Numbered from the stretch's first letter, positions 28,102 through 37,481 are shown. The stretch is DNA of 64,000 nucleotides from Oscillospiraceae bacterium (GCA_015069135.1 SVJE01000004.1:186001-250000); one strand, 5' to 3'. Translations and numbers: made by a program. The notes: generated by a model from the sequence alone, not told the origin.

Positions 28102-28887
28102 ATGGAAGAATTAACTGCGGTTGAATATGAAATTGAAAATCAGGTTGAAGTTCAGGAAGAACCTGAAGTTCGTACAGAACCACAATCATCTAAAGATGTG
28201 ATGATTTCTTTTGACAGAGTTGTAAAATTGTATCCTAATGGTGTTAATGCTTTAAGGGGTGTTACTTTTAAAATAGAACGTGGCGAGTTTGTTTTCCTTA
28301 TGGGTGCCAGTGGTGCCGGTAAATCTACAATGCTGAAAATTCTTATGAGAGAGATTGATCCTTCCGGCGGCCTTGCTATGGTAGACGGTAAAAATCTTAA
28401 AAAGGTAAAGGGCAGTAAAATACCTAAGTACAGAAGAAACATCGGTTTTGTATTCCAGGATTTCAGACTCTTGCCTAAAAAGACAGTTTTTGAGAATGTA
28501 GCTTTTGCTATGGAAATAACAGGTGCTTCAAGAAGTATGATTAAGAGGCAGGTTAACACTGCTTTATCCCTGGTAGGTCTTCAGCACAAGGCTGATGAAG
28601 TACCTTCTCATCTTTCCGGTGGTGAGCAGCAGCGTGTTGCTATTGCCAGAGCTTTGGTAAATGCTCCTCAGCTTATAATTGCGGACGAGCCTACGGGAAA
28701 CCTTGACCCTGAAAACTCAACAGAAGTAATGCATTTGTTGGACGAAATCAATAAACACGGAATAACAGTTCTTGTAGCAACTCATGCCAGAGACTTGGCA
28801 GAGTCCATGGACAAGAGAGTTATTTACCTTGAAAACGGAAGACTTAAGGACTATGAATATGCGAAGGAGGCCCAAGTAAATGAATAA
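28102..28887 (+). CDS. ftsE: Cell-division ATP-binding protein FtsE
   Basis: 261 residues from ATG 28102 (AAGGAAGGG upstream; a GTG at 28096 is less likely). Walker A GASGAGKST, signature HLSGGEQQRVAIARA and Walker B LIIADEPTGNLDP are intact. With FtsX it forms a type VII ABC machine that transmits ATP hydrolysis to extracellular murein hydrolases. An acidic extension of about 30 residues before the ABC core is longer than in usual FtsE (about 228 residues). It overlaps ftsX by 8 bases. Confidence 0.95.
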   Translation: MEELTAVEYEIENQVEVQEEPEVRTEPQSSKDVMISFDRVVKLYPNGVNALRGVTFKIERGEFVFLMGASGAGKSTMLKILMREIDPSGGLAMVDGKNLKKVKGSKIPKYRRNIGFVFQDFRLLPKKTVFENVAFAMEITGASRSMIKRQVNTALSLVGLQHKADEVPSHLSGGEQQRVAIARALVNAPQLIIADEPTGNLDPENSTEVMHLLDEINKHGITVLVATHARDLAESMDKRVIYLENGRLKDYEYAKEAQVNE

Positions 28888-29776
28888 GCTACGAACTTTC
28901 TTTTATATGATAAAACAGGGCTTTCAGAATATATCAAAAAACGGATTTATGATATTTGCTTCTGTCAGCGTAATATTTGTTTCCTTGTTTATTTTAGGTG
29001 CCATGTTTTTGCTTTCATATAACATTGAGGCAATATTGCAGGACTTAAGTCAGGGCCCGGCTGTAACTGTTAACTGTATGTCTGATCTTAATGCGGAAGA
29101 TGAAACAGATATTTACAACAAGTTGATGGTTGATACCAGAGTTGCCAATGTTAAGGCAGTAAGCAGAGAAGAAAACCTGGCTAACATGAAAGAGCTTTTT
29201 GAAGAGAAAAAAGAGCTTTTTGATGATTATACTGAAGCGGATTTGTTTGCTTCGTTTGAAGTAGAACTTAAAGATATTGATACAGGAGAATCCTTTGTAA
29301 AGGATGCCAAGGCAATGGTAGGAGTTGAAAGTGTTAAAGATACAGTTTCTGTGTTAAGGTTTTTTACTACATTGAAAAAATGGGTATCTATAGGAACTAT
29401 AATAGCAGTTATAGGTCTGGGACTTCTTTCCTATATGCTTACAAGTAATACAATCAAACTCACAGTGGTTGCCAGAAAAACTGAACTTGAAATTATGAAG
29501 TATATTGGTGCCACAAATACATATATAAGAGGACCTTTCGTTATGGAAGGTTTGTTTATAGGGCTTGTAGGTTCCTTCTTGTCGTATTTCCTTTTACAGG
29601 GAGTGTACACACTGATTGCCAAATATATTAACCAGGCTGAAAGTGTGAACAATATGATTAAGTTTGTTGAATTTTCTGAATTTGGTGGTACACTGTTTAT
29701 ATATTTCTTCTTGGCAGCTATTGTTATCGGTGTGCTTGGAAGTATGACAGCTATCAGAAAACATTTAAAGGTGTAA
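28880..29776 (+). CDS. ftsX: Cell-division protein FtsX
   Basis: 298 residues with the FtsX layout: one N-terminal membrane helix (about 24-44), a large extracellular loop (about 50-165) that contacts the murein hydrolase partner, and three C-terminal helices (about 172-195, 218-245, 268-290). It starts within the end of ftsE, has GGAGG before its ATG, and ends one base before an M23 protein, its probable partner. Confidence 0.94.
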   Translation: MNKLRTFFYMIKQGFQNISKNGFMIFASVSVIFVSLFILGAMFLLSYNIEAILQDLSQGPAVTVNCMSDLNAEDETDIYNKLMVDTRVANVKAVSREENLANMKELFEEKKELFDDYTEADLFASFEVELKDIDTGESFVKDAKAMVGVESVKDTVSVLRFFTTLKKWVSIGTIIAVIGLGLLSYMLTSNTIKLTVVARKTELEIMKYIGATNTYIRGPFVMEGLFIGLVGSFLSYFLLQGVYTLIAKYINQAESVNNMIKFVEFSEFGGTLFIYFFLAAIVIGVLGSMTAIRKHLKV

Positions 29777-29777
29777 T

Positions 29778-30914
29778 ATGAAGAACAGTACATTTTTCAG
29801 AGCAGGTATAATTTTGTTTTGTTTAGCCTTCCTTATGGTAGGTATGGTAAGTCATGCCGATTCTCTGTCTGACAAACAAGCAGCTATTGAACAGGAAAAA
29901 GAAGAAATTCAGGAGAAACTTGAAAATCAGCAAGAGATTCTTGAAACAAATCAAAATAAAATTGCTGCTATCGAAAAAGAAAAAGATGCGCGCCAAAGTG
30001 AAATTGACAAAATGGAGGCGGATCTTGAACATATATTTGAAGCTATAGCACAGATAGATGTAACTATTGCTGATGCTGAAAGACAGTATAACGAAAAATT
30101 GGCACTTCTTAAAGAACGTTCTTTGATAATGTATCAAAATGCTAATTATTCTAAAACCCAGATGTTTATTCAGTCTGAAAGTTTGTTGGATTTTCTTAAC
30201 AGACAGAGTTATTACAATGCAATTCTTAAAAGTGATATGGAACTTCTGGAAGAAGTTTCTGCTCTTAAACAAGAACTTGAAAACAAGAAGCGATTGCAGG
30301 TTGAATCAAAAGCCAATATTGAAACATTAAAGGCGGAAAAAGAAGCATTGCTTTCAAATCTCGAATCGGAAGCAGCTAATCTTGAAAACCTTTCAGCTTC
30401 TACAAAGGCTTTGATTGCTGAATTGGAAAAACAGGAAGAAGAAATGCGTGTAGAATCAGATCGAATTGCAGCATTGATACAAAGCAGTTCCTCCTCATCG
30501 TCTTCTTCTAATGTATCTTATGGCGGTGGCCCGCTTTTGTGGCCGGCAGCAGCCAGCAGATATATATCATCCTATTTCGGAATGAGAATGCATCCTATAT
30601 ATCACTATATGAGAATGCATAATGGTATAGATATTGCTGCAGCAGGAGGAACTGATATTTTAGCAGCAGAAGCCGGAACAGTTATTGTTTCCTCCTATAA
30701 CAGCGGATACGGAAACTATATAGTTGTGGATCACGGTGGTGGAATTTCTACTCTTTATGCCCATGCATCAAGACGAATTGCCGGCGTTGGGGATCATGTG
30801 TCAAGAGGACAAGTTATTGCTTTGGTAGGTACTACCGGTAATTCTACAGGAAACCATCTGCATTTCGAGGTAAGAAAAAACGGAAATCCTGTAAATCCGT
30901 TGAATTATCTGTAA
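29778..30914 (+). CDS. Coiled-coil M23 peptidase / murein hydrolase activator (PcsB/EnvC-like), copy 1
   Basis: 378 residues. A signal peptide (about 1-28) is followed by a long Glu/Lys/Gln-rich coiled coil (about 30-230), a Ser-rich linker and a C-terminal LytM/M23 domain (about 250-378). The zinc pattern is complete: HNGIDIAA, a central HGGG...YAHAS block, and GNHLHFEVR. Such proteins are the extracellular effectors regulated by FtsEX, which fits its place right after ftsX. Whether it cuts septal peptide cross-links or activates another hydrolase is not visible; the intact His/Asp set favours an active endopeptidase. Confidence 0.9.
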   Translation: MKNSTFFRAGIILFCLAFLMVGMVSHADSLSDKQAAIEQEKEEIQEKLENQQEILETNQNKIAAIEKEKDARQSEIDKMEADLEHIFEAIAQIDVTIADAERQYNEKLALLKERSLIMYQNANYSKTQMFIQSESLLDFLNRQSYYNAILKSDMELLEEVSALKQELENKKRLQVESKANIETLKAEKEALLSNLESEAANLENLSASTKALIAELEKQEEEMRVESDRIAALIQSSSSSSSSSNVSYGGGPLLWPAAASRYISSYFGMRMHPIYHYMRMHNGIDIAAAGGTDILAAEAGTVIVSSYNSGYGNYIVVDHGGGISTLYAHASRRIAGVGDHVSRGQVIALVGTTGNSTGNHLHFEVRKNGNPVNPLNYL

Positions 30915-30935
30915 AATATACAGGAGCTTATACTA

Positions 30936-32195
30936 ATGAGAAAAAACTCTATGGTAAAAACTTTAATAATATTGTTCTGTATTGCCTTCCTGATGGTAGG
31001 TATGGTCAGTCATGCTGATACTCTTACAGATTTGAATAATGAGAAAACTCAGGTTGAGCAGGAAAAGGCGGATATTAAGGAACAATTAGAAGAGCAGAAA
31101 GATGCACTGGAGAAGAATCAAAGTGAAATGGCTGATATTATCAAAGAACAAGAAGCTCTTACCGATGAAAGAGATGCTATGTTAATGGACATAGAGGAAA
31201 TCTTTGAAAGCATCCAGCAATTAGAAAAAACTATTGAAGAAACAGAACAGGATTACAATAATAAAATTCAGCTTTTGAAAGAACGTTCTCTTGTAATGTA
31301 TCAGAACAGCAACTATTCTGACTTGCAGATGCTGCTTGAAGCTGATAATATTCTTGAGTATATAAACAGAAAAACATATTTTGATGCCATGCTGGAAAAA
31401 GACCATAAGCTTATAGATGAGGTCTTGGCTCTTAAGGCAGATCTAGAATCTAAGAAAGCCATACAGGTTGAAAACAAAGCTGCATATGAAAAGCTTCTGG
31501 CAGAAAAAGAGACTCTGATTTCAAGACTTGATGATAAAAAAGGTGATTTAAGTAAAATATCAGAGTCTACTCAGCAGATGATTGCAAATCTGGAGGCCAT
31601 GGAAGATGAAATGGCAAAGGAATCAGAAAATATAGCTGAAAAAATCAGAAAAGAACAGGAAAGAATAAGAAAAGAAAAGGAAGCGGAAGAGGCTGCTAAG
31701 AAAAAACCTCCTACGCCAAAACCCACCAAGAAACCAACTCCTGCTCCTTCAGGGGATCTTGACAGTCCTCCCGAAGAAAATCCTTCGGAACCAACACTAC
31801 TGTTATGGCCAACCAATCACAAAAGTGCATATATATCCTCTTATTTCGGAATGAGAATGCATCCGATATACAATTATATGAGAATGCATAACGGAATTGA
31901 TATTACAGGTTGGAATATAAACGGAGCAGACATTCTTGCTGCGGAAAGCGGTACAGTGCTTATATCTGAATGGCAGACAAACGGAGGTTACGGACAATAC
32001 GTGGTCATTGACCACGGGGATGGTCTTTCTACAGTTTATGCCCATGCTTCTAAACTTATTGCAAAAGCCGGTCAGTATGTTGAGCGTGGTGATGTTATTG
32101 CGTTGGTAGGTACTACAGGAAATTCCACAGGACCTCATTTGCACTTCGAAGTGAGAGTTGACGGTAATCCTGTGAACCCATTGAATTATTTATAA
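30936..32195 (+). CDS. Coiled-coil M23 peptidase / murein hydrolase activator, copy 2
   Basis: 419 residues, tandem paralogue of the previous gene. It shares the signal peptide ending MVSHAD, a coiled coil (about 30-250), and the M23 domain with HNGIDI, HGDGLSTVYAHAS and GPHLHFEVR. It differs by a Lys/Glu run and a Pro/Thr-rich linker (about 250-285) and by a short insertion (GWNINGA) after the first metal motif. The two copies may act at different sites or times under the same FtsEX, or one may be independent. Co-transcribed with ftsEX, 21 bases after copy 1. Confidence 0.9.
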   Translation: MRKNSMVKTLIILFCIAFLMVGMVSHADTLTDLNNEKTQVEQEKADIKEQLEEQKDALEKNQSEMADIIKEQEALTDERDAMLMDIEEIFESIQQLEKTIEETEQDYNNKIQLLKERSLVMYQNSNYSDLQMLLEADNILEYINRKTYFDAMLEKDHKLIDEVLALKADLESKKAIQVENKAAYEKLLAEKETLISRLDDKKGDLSKISESTQQMIANLEAMEDEMAKESENIAEKIRKEQERIRKEKEAEEAAKKKPPTPKPTKKPTPAPSGDLDSPPEENPSEPTLLLWPTNHKSAYISSYFGMRMHPIYNYMRMHNGIDITGWNINGADILAAESGTVLISEWQTNGGYGQYVVIDHGDGLSTVYAHASKLIAKAGQYVERGDVIALVGTTGNSTGPHLHFEVRVDGNPVNPLNYL

Positions 32196-32212
32196 AACGG
32201 AGGGTAAAAACT

Positions 32213-33700
32213 TTGTCCGGATTTAAACATTATTTTGACAAGTTTTTAGGTAAAAAAGAAAAAAAAGAAACAGAAAAGCTACCTCTGGAAGAGATAGCTC
32301 TTGAGGCGCAGGAAAAAGAAGAGTCTGAAGCTGCGGAACCTCAGGATAGCCTTATTCTGGAGCAGACAGATATAAATAACAGGATTATAGAAGAAAAGTC
32401 TAAGAGAAAATTTTTCTCCAAATTGAAGAAAACAGAAGAGAGTAAAGAGACATTTTACCAAGAAGATTCTGATACCGTTACGGTAAACAAGAATGTGCTT
32501 CTCATATGGGCTATTATTCTTATTGTGATTTGTGTGGGAGCATCTTTCTTTGTGGCCCACAGATTATTCTTTGGCGGGTATTTTATAGACAATTCAAATA
32601 AAGTGTCATTTAATCTAGAGGGTACTGACAATTATGCTCTTGCAAAGCTACAGAGCGTAATTTCTGCAGTGGAAAATGATTTTTACCCCGGCGTTGATAA
32701 AAATGTTATAGCAGAAGGGGCTATTCAGGGTATTGTAGATGCATTAGGTGATGAATATACGGTTTATTATAAGCCGGGCACTATGGAAGCTTATCAGGAA
32801 ATTATAAATGGTGAATATAAAGGTATGGGTGTTGTGGTAAGGTCTGCAGCAACCGGCCTTGAAGTTACTAAAGTTTATGCAGATAGTCCTGCTTCTAAAG
32901 CTGGCGTTTTGGAAGGAGATATTATCACTTCTGTTAATGACCAGTCTGCTATTGGTATGGATAGTGTGAAACTTAAGGAATTACTTGGGTCGGGTGGTAA
33001 AGAGCTTACTCTTAAGTTAACAGATAAAGAGGGTAAAGAGAAAACGGTTACTTTAACTGTGGATACAGTTAAAGTAAAGACTGTTTCTTCTCAGCCGGAA
33101 GGTAACGGAATATACAGGGTTACTATTTCTCAGTTCGACAGTGATACAGGAAATGAGTTCTATACTGAAATTACTGAAATTATGGGTAAAGGTTGTCGTG
33201 CCCTTATTCTGGATTTAAGGAATAATGGCGGTGGCTATGAAAGTGAAGCTGTTAAAATAACTGATATGCTTTTGCCAGAAGGTGTTATTGCTACTTCTAA
33301 AGATAAAAACGGTAAAGTAATTAAAGAGATTCTTTCTGCTGAAAGTCAGCTTGAAATGCCTTTGGCCGTTCTGGTTAACGGAAATACTGCCAGCGCTTCT
33401 GAACTTCTTGCAGGCGCTGTAAAGGATTTTGGAAAAGGTAAAATAGTGGGAAGTAAGACTTTTGGTAAAGCTATAGGTCAGGTTCAGCTTAGTTTCGATA
33501 AAGACGGCAGTGGTCTTGTGATTACTACTGCATGTTACTATACTCCTTCGGGAAATTGTATTCAGGGAAAGGGTATTACTCCTGATTTTCATGTAGAACT
33601 TCCTGAGGAATTTCACAAGACTCCTATAAAGGATATTCCTTCTGCCAAGGATAATCAGCTTCAGAAGGCTATAGAATTAATAACATCAGAATTGGAATAG
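32213..33700 (+). CDS. ctpA: CtpA-type C-terminal processing protease (S41)
   Basis: 495 residues from TTG 32213, with GGAGGG ten bases upstream. An acidic cytoplasmic region of about 94 residues is followed by one membrane helix (95-116), a PDZ domain (about 200-285, SPASKAGVLEGDIITSVND) and the S41 protease domain. NGNTASASELLAGA carries the catalytic Ser, and GSKTFGKAIGQ the Lys. The long cytoplasmic tail is larger than in most family members. ftsEX, M23 and ctpA in this order is a recurring Firmicutes cluster. Confidence 0.92.
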   Translation: MSGFKHYFDKFLGKKEKKETEKLPLEEIALEAQEKEESEAAEPQDSLILEQTDINNRIIEEKSKRKFFSKLKKTEESKETFYQEDSDTVTVNKNVLLIWAIILIVICVGASFFVAHRLFFGGYFIDNSNKVSFNLEGTDNYALAKLQSVISAVENDFYPGVDKNVIAEGAIQGIVDALGDEYTVYYKPGTMEAYQEIINGEYKGMGVVVRSAATGLEVTKVYADSPASKAGVLEGDIITSVNDQSAIGMDSVKLKELLGSGGKELTLKLTDKEGKEKTVTLTVDTVKVKTVSSQPEGNGIYRVTISQFDSDTGNEFYTEITEIMGKGCRALILDLRNNGGGYESEAVKITDMLLPEGVIATSKDKNGKVIKEILSAESQLEMPLAVLVNGNTASASELLAGAVKDFGKGKIVGSKTFGKAIGQVQLSFDKDGSGLVITTACYYTPSGNCIQGKGITPDFHVELPEEFHKTPIKDIPSAKDNQLQKAIELITSELE

Positions 33701-33703
33701 TTT

Positions 33704-34447
33704 ATGTATCAGGCAATTGCGGCATTTTATAACAATAATATTGGTGACACCAATTATGACCACATGGCAAATTTTCTCCATGAGGTATTTTATGAGTATA
33801 ACAAAACAGGGAACAGTGATGAAAAGCCCATTGTGTTGGATGCCGGTTGCGGGACCGGATCTTGTGCTGTAAAATTAGCTGATAAAGGTTTTGATGTTAT
33901 TGGTCTTGATATTTCGCCTGAAATGCTTCAGAAGGCTCAGGAACAGCCTGGTTCTGACAAGGTTCAATGGATTTGTCAGGATATGACGGACATGGATCTT
34001 TTTGGTACCGTGCAAGCTGTTTTTTCTATGACTGACAGTGTGAATCATTTGCTGGAAGAAGAGGAACTACAGGGCTTTTTTAATGGAGCTTCTCTTTTTA
34101 CAGAAAAAGGTGGTCTCTTGGTGTTTGATTTTCTTACAGAGAAATATTTTACCCAGATAATTGACGGAAATGTTTTTTGTCAGGAGGACGAGGATAGTTG
34201 CCTTGTGTGGAGCGGGGAAGTTGAGAATGGTTTTTGTTACTATGACATTACTTGCTTCGAGAGAGAAGATAAACATTTTACCCGGAGTCAGGACTGTGTG
34301 ACTGAACGTATGTGGAGTGTTCCAGAGTTGGAATGTGCTCTTAAGGAAGCCGGCTATTCTGTAGTGTCTAAATTTTCGGATGTAAACAGAACGCCTTGTA
34401 AAAAGGGTGATTTCAGACGATATTATGTGTGCCGTAAGGTGAGATGA
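33704..34447 (+). CDS. Class I SAM-dependent methyltransferase
   Basis: 247 residues. The SAM-binding motif VLDAGCGTGSCAVKLADKG (about 44-62) is followed by VIGLDISPEMLQKAQ. The later fold is normal for Methyltransf_25/11 proteins. The substrate is unknown. It starts three bases after ctpA, ends overlapping the first in-frame ATG ahead of hslO, and is probably in the same operon. Confidence 0.88.
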   Translation: MYQAIAAFYNNNIGDTNYDHMANFLHEVFYEYNKTGNSDEKPIVLDAGCGTGSCAVKLADKGFDVIGLDISPEMLQKAQEQPGSDKVQWICQDMTDMDLFGTVQAVFSMTDSVNHLLEEEELQGFFNGASLFTEKGGLLVFDFLTEKYFTQIIDGNVFCQEDEDSCLVWSGEVENGFCYYDITCFEREDKHFTRSQDCVTERMWSVPELECALKEAGYSVVSKFSDVNRTPCKKGDFRRYYVCRKVR

Positions 34448-34461
34448 AAGGATTTTTGATT

Positions 34462-35349
34462 ATGAGTGATTATTTATATTCTGCTGTGGCAGCTGAGGGT
34501 GCTGTGAGAATTATTGGTGCGGAAACTTCCGGGCTTACCGAAAAGGCACGTAAAATACATAATACTGCTCCTACGGCAACTGCTGCTTTGGGTCGTGTAT
34601 TGACTGCAGCTGTGCTTATGTCTAAGAGTCTTAAGAATGAAGAAGATTCTATGACTATTCAGTTCAGAGGTGATGGCCCTATAAGATGTGTTATTGCAGT
34701 TACTGATGCTTTTGCCAATGTAAGAGGTTATGCGGGGGATCCTGCTTGTGATTTACCGCTTAATGAAAAAGGTAAGTTGGATGTTGGCGGTGCTGTTGGT
34801 AAGGGCTATCTTAATATTATTAAGGACTTAGGTCTTAAGGAACCTTATTCCGGTACTATTCCTTTGGTGTCAGGTGAGATTGCTGAGGATTTGTCTTGCT
34901 ACTTTGCTGTTTCTGAGCAGATTCCTACTGTTGTTTCTTTAGGTGTTCTGGTTGGCCCGGGAAATGATGGGGAGAACCATGTGCTTTGTTCCGGCGGTTT
35001 TATTCTTCAGTTATTGCCGGGAGCATCTGAGGAACTTATAACTGTTCTGGAGGAGAGAATTAATTCTCTTGCTTCTGTTACAACACTTCTTAATGAGGGT
35101 AAGAGTATAAAGGATATTATTGCTGTTTTATTGGAAGGTTTTGATATTACTGATGAAACAGAAACTCCTTGTGGTTATGTTTGCAACTGCTCCAAGGAGA
35201 AAATGGAGAAAGCTTTAATAAGTCTTGGTCGTGATGAACTTCAGGAAATTATTGATACTCAGGGACAGGCTGAACTTACTTGTCAGTTCTGCTTAAGTGC
35301 CCATAGTTTTTCTAAGGAAGAACTGATTTCTCTGGTTGAGAATATTTAG
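34462..35349 (+). CDS. hslO: Redox-regulated chaperone Hsp33
   Basis: 295 residues from ATG 34462, with AAAGGA nine bases upstream; the ATG at 34444 would add six residues. Hsp33 holds unfolding proteins during oxidative stress. Its redox switch, four Cys that bind zinc when reduced, is complete near the C-terminus: CNC (about 238-240) and CQFC (about 271-274). The N-terminal domain (MTIQFRGDGPIR, AVGKGYLNIIKDLG) is typical. Last gene before the tRNA cluster. Confidence 0.95.
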   Translation: MSDYLYSAVAAEGAVRIIGAETSGLTEKARKIHNTAPTATAALGRVLTAAVLMSKSLKNEEDSMTIQFRGDGPIRCVIAVTDAFANVRGYAGDPACDLPLNEKGKLDVGGAVGKGYLNIIKDLGLKEPYSGTIPLVSGEIAEDLSCYFAVSEQIPTVVSLGVLVGPGNDGENHVLCSGGFILQLLPGASEELITVLEERINSLASVTTLLNEGKSIKDIIAVLLEGFDITDETETPCGYVCNCSKEKMEKALISLGRDELQEIIDTQGQAELTCQFCLSAHSFSKEELISLVENI

Positions 35350-35439
35350 TTTTTGGTTGCATAAAATAGGCTGTGGAGGAGTCGGGAAAACCCCGGGAAA
35401 ATTTTTTTGAAAAATTTTTATTTTTTTTGAAAAAAGGGG

Positions 35440-35468
35440 TTGACAACTTACAGTCTGTCGAGTATACT
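35440..35468 (+). promoter_or_regulatory. Strong promoter of the tRNA cluster
   Basis: Perfect TTGACA (35440-35445), a 17-base spacer and TATACT (35463-35468). The short leader that follows holds two small hairpins, one with arms CCACAC and GTGTGG. An AT-rich stretch with long A and T runs precedes the -35. Confidence 0.88.
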
Positions 35469-35533
35469 ATCACATGTCGCTTGACGAGAGCGAACACCAC
35501 ACGGGAAACGGTGTGGGAGGAAAATGGTGGCGT

Positions 35534-35609
35534 GGGAGTTTAGCTCAGCTGGGAGAGCATCTGCCTTACAAGCAGGGGGTCACAGGTTCGATCCCTGTAA
35601 CTCCCACCA
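35534..35609 (+). tRNA. tRNA-Val (TAC)
   Basis: Complete cloverleaf with acceptor GGGAGTT/AACTCCC, anticodon loop CTTACAA with anticodon TAC, T-loop TTCGATC and encoded ACCA end. First of five tRNA genes. Confidence 0.97.
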
Positions 35610-35616
35610 TTTTTAT

Positions 35617-35693
35617 GGCCCGGTAGTTCAGTTGGTTAGAACGCTAGCCTGTCACGCTAGAGGTCGTGGGTTCGAGCCCCATCCGGGTCGCCA
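35617..35693 (+). tRNA. tRNA-Asp (GTC)
   Basis: Complete cloverleaf with acceptor GGCCCGG/CCGGGTC, anticodon loop CTGTCAC with anticodon GTC, T-loop TTCGAGC, discriminator G and encoded CCA. Confidence 0.97.
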
Positions 35694-35717
35694 TTTTTTT
35701 CTCTTTCTCGGCTATCA

Positions 35718-35793
35718 GCCCAGATAGCTCAGTTGGTAGAGCAGGGGACTGAAAATCCCCGTGTCACTGGTTCGATTCCGGTTCTGGGCACCA
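35718..35793 (+). tRNA. tRNA-Phe (GAA)
   Basis: Complete cloverleaf with acceptor GCCCAGA/TCTGGGC, anticodon loop with GAA (CTGAAAA), T-loop TTCGATT, discriminator A and encoded CCA. Confidence 0.97.
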
Positions 35794-35799
35794 ATTAAT

Positions 35800-35874
35800 G
35801 CGGGTTTAACTCAGCGGTAGAGTGTCACCTTGCCAAGGTGAAAGTCGCGAGTTCAAATCTCGTAACCCGCTCCA
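35800..35874 (+). tRNA. tRNA-Gly (GCC)
   Basis: Complete cloverleaf with acceptor GCGGGTT/AACCCGC, anticodon loop TTGCCAA with anticodon GCC, T-loop TTCAAAT, discriminator T and encoded CCA. Confidence 0.97.
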
Positions 35875-35883
35875 TAATGAAAA

Positions 35884-35918
35884 AAGAAAACAGATATTTT
35901 TACAATATCTGTTTTCTT
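35884..35918 (+). terminator. Hairpin between tRNA-Gly and tRNA-Cys
   Basis: AAGAAAACAGATAT (35884-35897) pairs perfectly with ATATCTGTTTTCTT (35905-35918). The U-rich right arm may act as a partial terminator or processing signal, since tRNA-Cys follows only seven bases later. Confidence 0.6.
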
Positions 35919-35925
35919 AATATCA

Positions 35926-35999
35926 GGCGCTATAGCCAAGTGGTAAGGCATGGGACTGCAACTCCCTGATCATCAGTTCAAATCTGATTGGCGCCTCCA
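35926..35999 (+). tRNA. tRNA-Cys (GCA)
   Basis: Complete cloverleaf with acceptor GGCGCTA/TGGCGCC, anticodon loop CTGCAAC with anticodon GCA, T-loop TTCAAAT, discriminator T and encoded CCA. Confidence 0.97.
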
Positions 36000-36002
36000 A
36001 GA

Positions 36003-36047
36003 AGACCGATATTTACCTTGATTTTTGGTAATATCGGTCTTTTTTTA
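36003..36047 (+). terminator. Intrinsic terminator of the tRNA cluster
   Basis: AGACCGATAT (36003-36012) pairs with ATATCGGTCT (36031-36040), followed by seven T residues. Confidence 0.9.
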
Positions 36048-36135
36048 CTCGTTTTGCGAGTTTACCTATTGTTTTGATCTGAATAAGGGGTGGAAACGAT
36101 TGTACAAATACCATGTGGTCATACTACATTGCATC

Positions 36136-36163
36136 TTGTACTTCAATATTGATATGATATAAT
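36136..36163 (+). promoter_or_regulatory. Promoter of the DUF4041/T5orf172 gene
   Basis: TTGTAC (36136-36141), a 16-base spacer and a perfect TATAAT (36158-36163), 34 bases before the ATG. Confidence 0.65.
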
Positions 36164-36197
36164 CATTACAAATGAATTCGTAAAGGAGAATTTTGAA

Positions 36198-37481
36198 ATG
36201 GGATTATTCGGGCCTTCAAAAAAAGAGAAAGCTTTGCAAGCGGAAGTTGATAGGCTGAGTGCATTACTTTTACCGGAACAAAGGGATATTGAAAATCTTA
36301 ATAGACAGATTACTAACTTGAAATTGACAATTTTAGAATTAGAAAAAACTGCAAAAAACAGCAATGATAAAATTTCTCAATTGAACACACAATGTGTCAA
36401 GTTGGATCAAGAAATTTTAGACAAACGAAAGCAACTTGCTGTTTTTGAAGTGGATATTAATGCATTAGAGTACGGATTGTATAAACCTACTTTTGAATTT
36501 GCTAATTCCGATTTATACAAAGAAGAATTAGCAAAATTACGAAACAAGCAAAAACAATGCATTAAAAATGACGATGCTGCTTATGGTAATACAAATTGGC
36601 AGGTTAATGGTAGTGCTTCTCAAGGGCGTACAATGGTAAATAATTATAAAAAATTATTACTAAGAGCTTTTAATGTTGAATGTGATGATATAGTTGCAAA
36701 TGTAAAAGTTTCAAATTTAGATCGGTCAATTGAAAGAATTGAAAAGATTAGCGAACAAATTTCAAAACTTGGAAAAACAATGTCAATTGGAATTTCTCCG
36801 GGGTATGTGCGATTGAAAATTGATGAAGTTAAACTTGCTTTAGATTACCAGCAAAAGAAACAAGAAGAAAAGGAATTGCAGAAAGAACTAAGAGCGCAAG
36901 AACGAGAAGAAGCAAAAGTTCAGAAAGAGATTGAGGAAGAAAGAAAAAAGCTTATAAAGGAACAGACCCATTATGAAAATGCCTTAAAGACAATTTTGGC
37001 GCAGATTGAAAAGAATGGTGCAACAGATGAACTGTTAGAGAAAAAGGTACAATTAGAGAGTCAAATTACTGACACTTTAAAAGCTATTGAAGATGTTGAT
37101 TATAGAGAAGCTAATCGTAAAGCAGGATATGTTTATATCATAAGCAACATTGGTGCTTTTGGCGAAAATGTTTATAAAATTGGTATGACGAGAAGGTTGG
37201 ACCCACAAGAACGTGTGGATGAATTAGGTGATGCATCAGTTCCTTTTCAGTTTGATGTACACGCCATGATTTTCACAGAAGATGCACCTGGATTAGAGAC
37301 GGCATTACATAATGCTTTTGAGGCAAAGAAATTGAATAAAATCAATACACGTAGAGAGTTTTTTGCTGTTTCTTTGGAGGAGATAAAAGCTGAAGTTCGA
37401 AAGAATTTTGGCAAAACAGTCGAATGGATTGACATACCTGAAGCTGAACAATACAGGCAATCACAATTAATAAACAAATAA
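36198..37481 (+). CDS. DUF4041 and T5orf172 (GIY-YIG-like) domain protein
   Basis: 427 residues. An N-terminal coiled coil (about 8-85) is followed by a DUF4041-like middle region (about 90-210), a second charged coiled coil (about 215-305), and a C-terminal T5orf172 domain (about 312-410). The last begins GYVYIISN and continues VYKIGMTRR, the pattern of GIY-YIG nucleases. The family is common in phages and mobile islands and may bind or cut DNA; its function is not settled. More AT-rich than its neighbours, it has its own promoter and a perfect terminator and sits directly behind a tRNA cluster. No integrase is present. This suggests an acquired single-gene cargo. Confidence 0.8.
   Translation: MGLFGPSKKEKALQAEVDRLSALLLPEQRDIENLNRQITNLKLTILELEKTAKNSNDKISQLNTQCVKLDQEILDKRKQLAVFEVDINALEYGLYKPTFEFANSDLYKEELAKLRNKQKQCIKNDDAAYGNTNWQVNGSASQGRTMVNNYKKLLLRAFNVECDDIVANVKVSNLDRSIERIEKISEQISKLGKTMSIGISPGYVRLKIDEVKLALDYQQKKQEEKELQKELRAQEREEAKVQKEIEEERKKLIKEQTHYENALKTILAQIEKNGATDELLEKKVQLESQITDTLKAIEDVDYREANRKAGYVYIISNIGAFGENVYKIGMTRRLDPQERVDELGDASVPFQFDVHAMIFTEDAPGLETALHNAFEAKKLNKINTRREFFAVSLEEIKAEVRKNFGKTVEWIDIPEAEQYRQSQLINK

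Noticed and set aside
35524-35727. Open frame of 67 codons over the tRNA genes
   Set aside because: It is a translation of tRNA-Val and tRNA-Asp (SSAGRASALQAGG-type text), a well-known false gene.
36198-37481. Prophage or integrative island
   Set aside because: Only one gene with phage-like domains; no integrase, no duplicated tRNA end, no structural genes.
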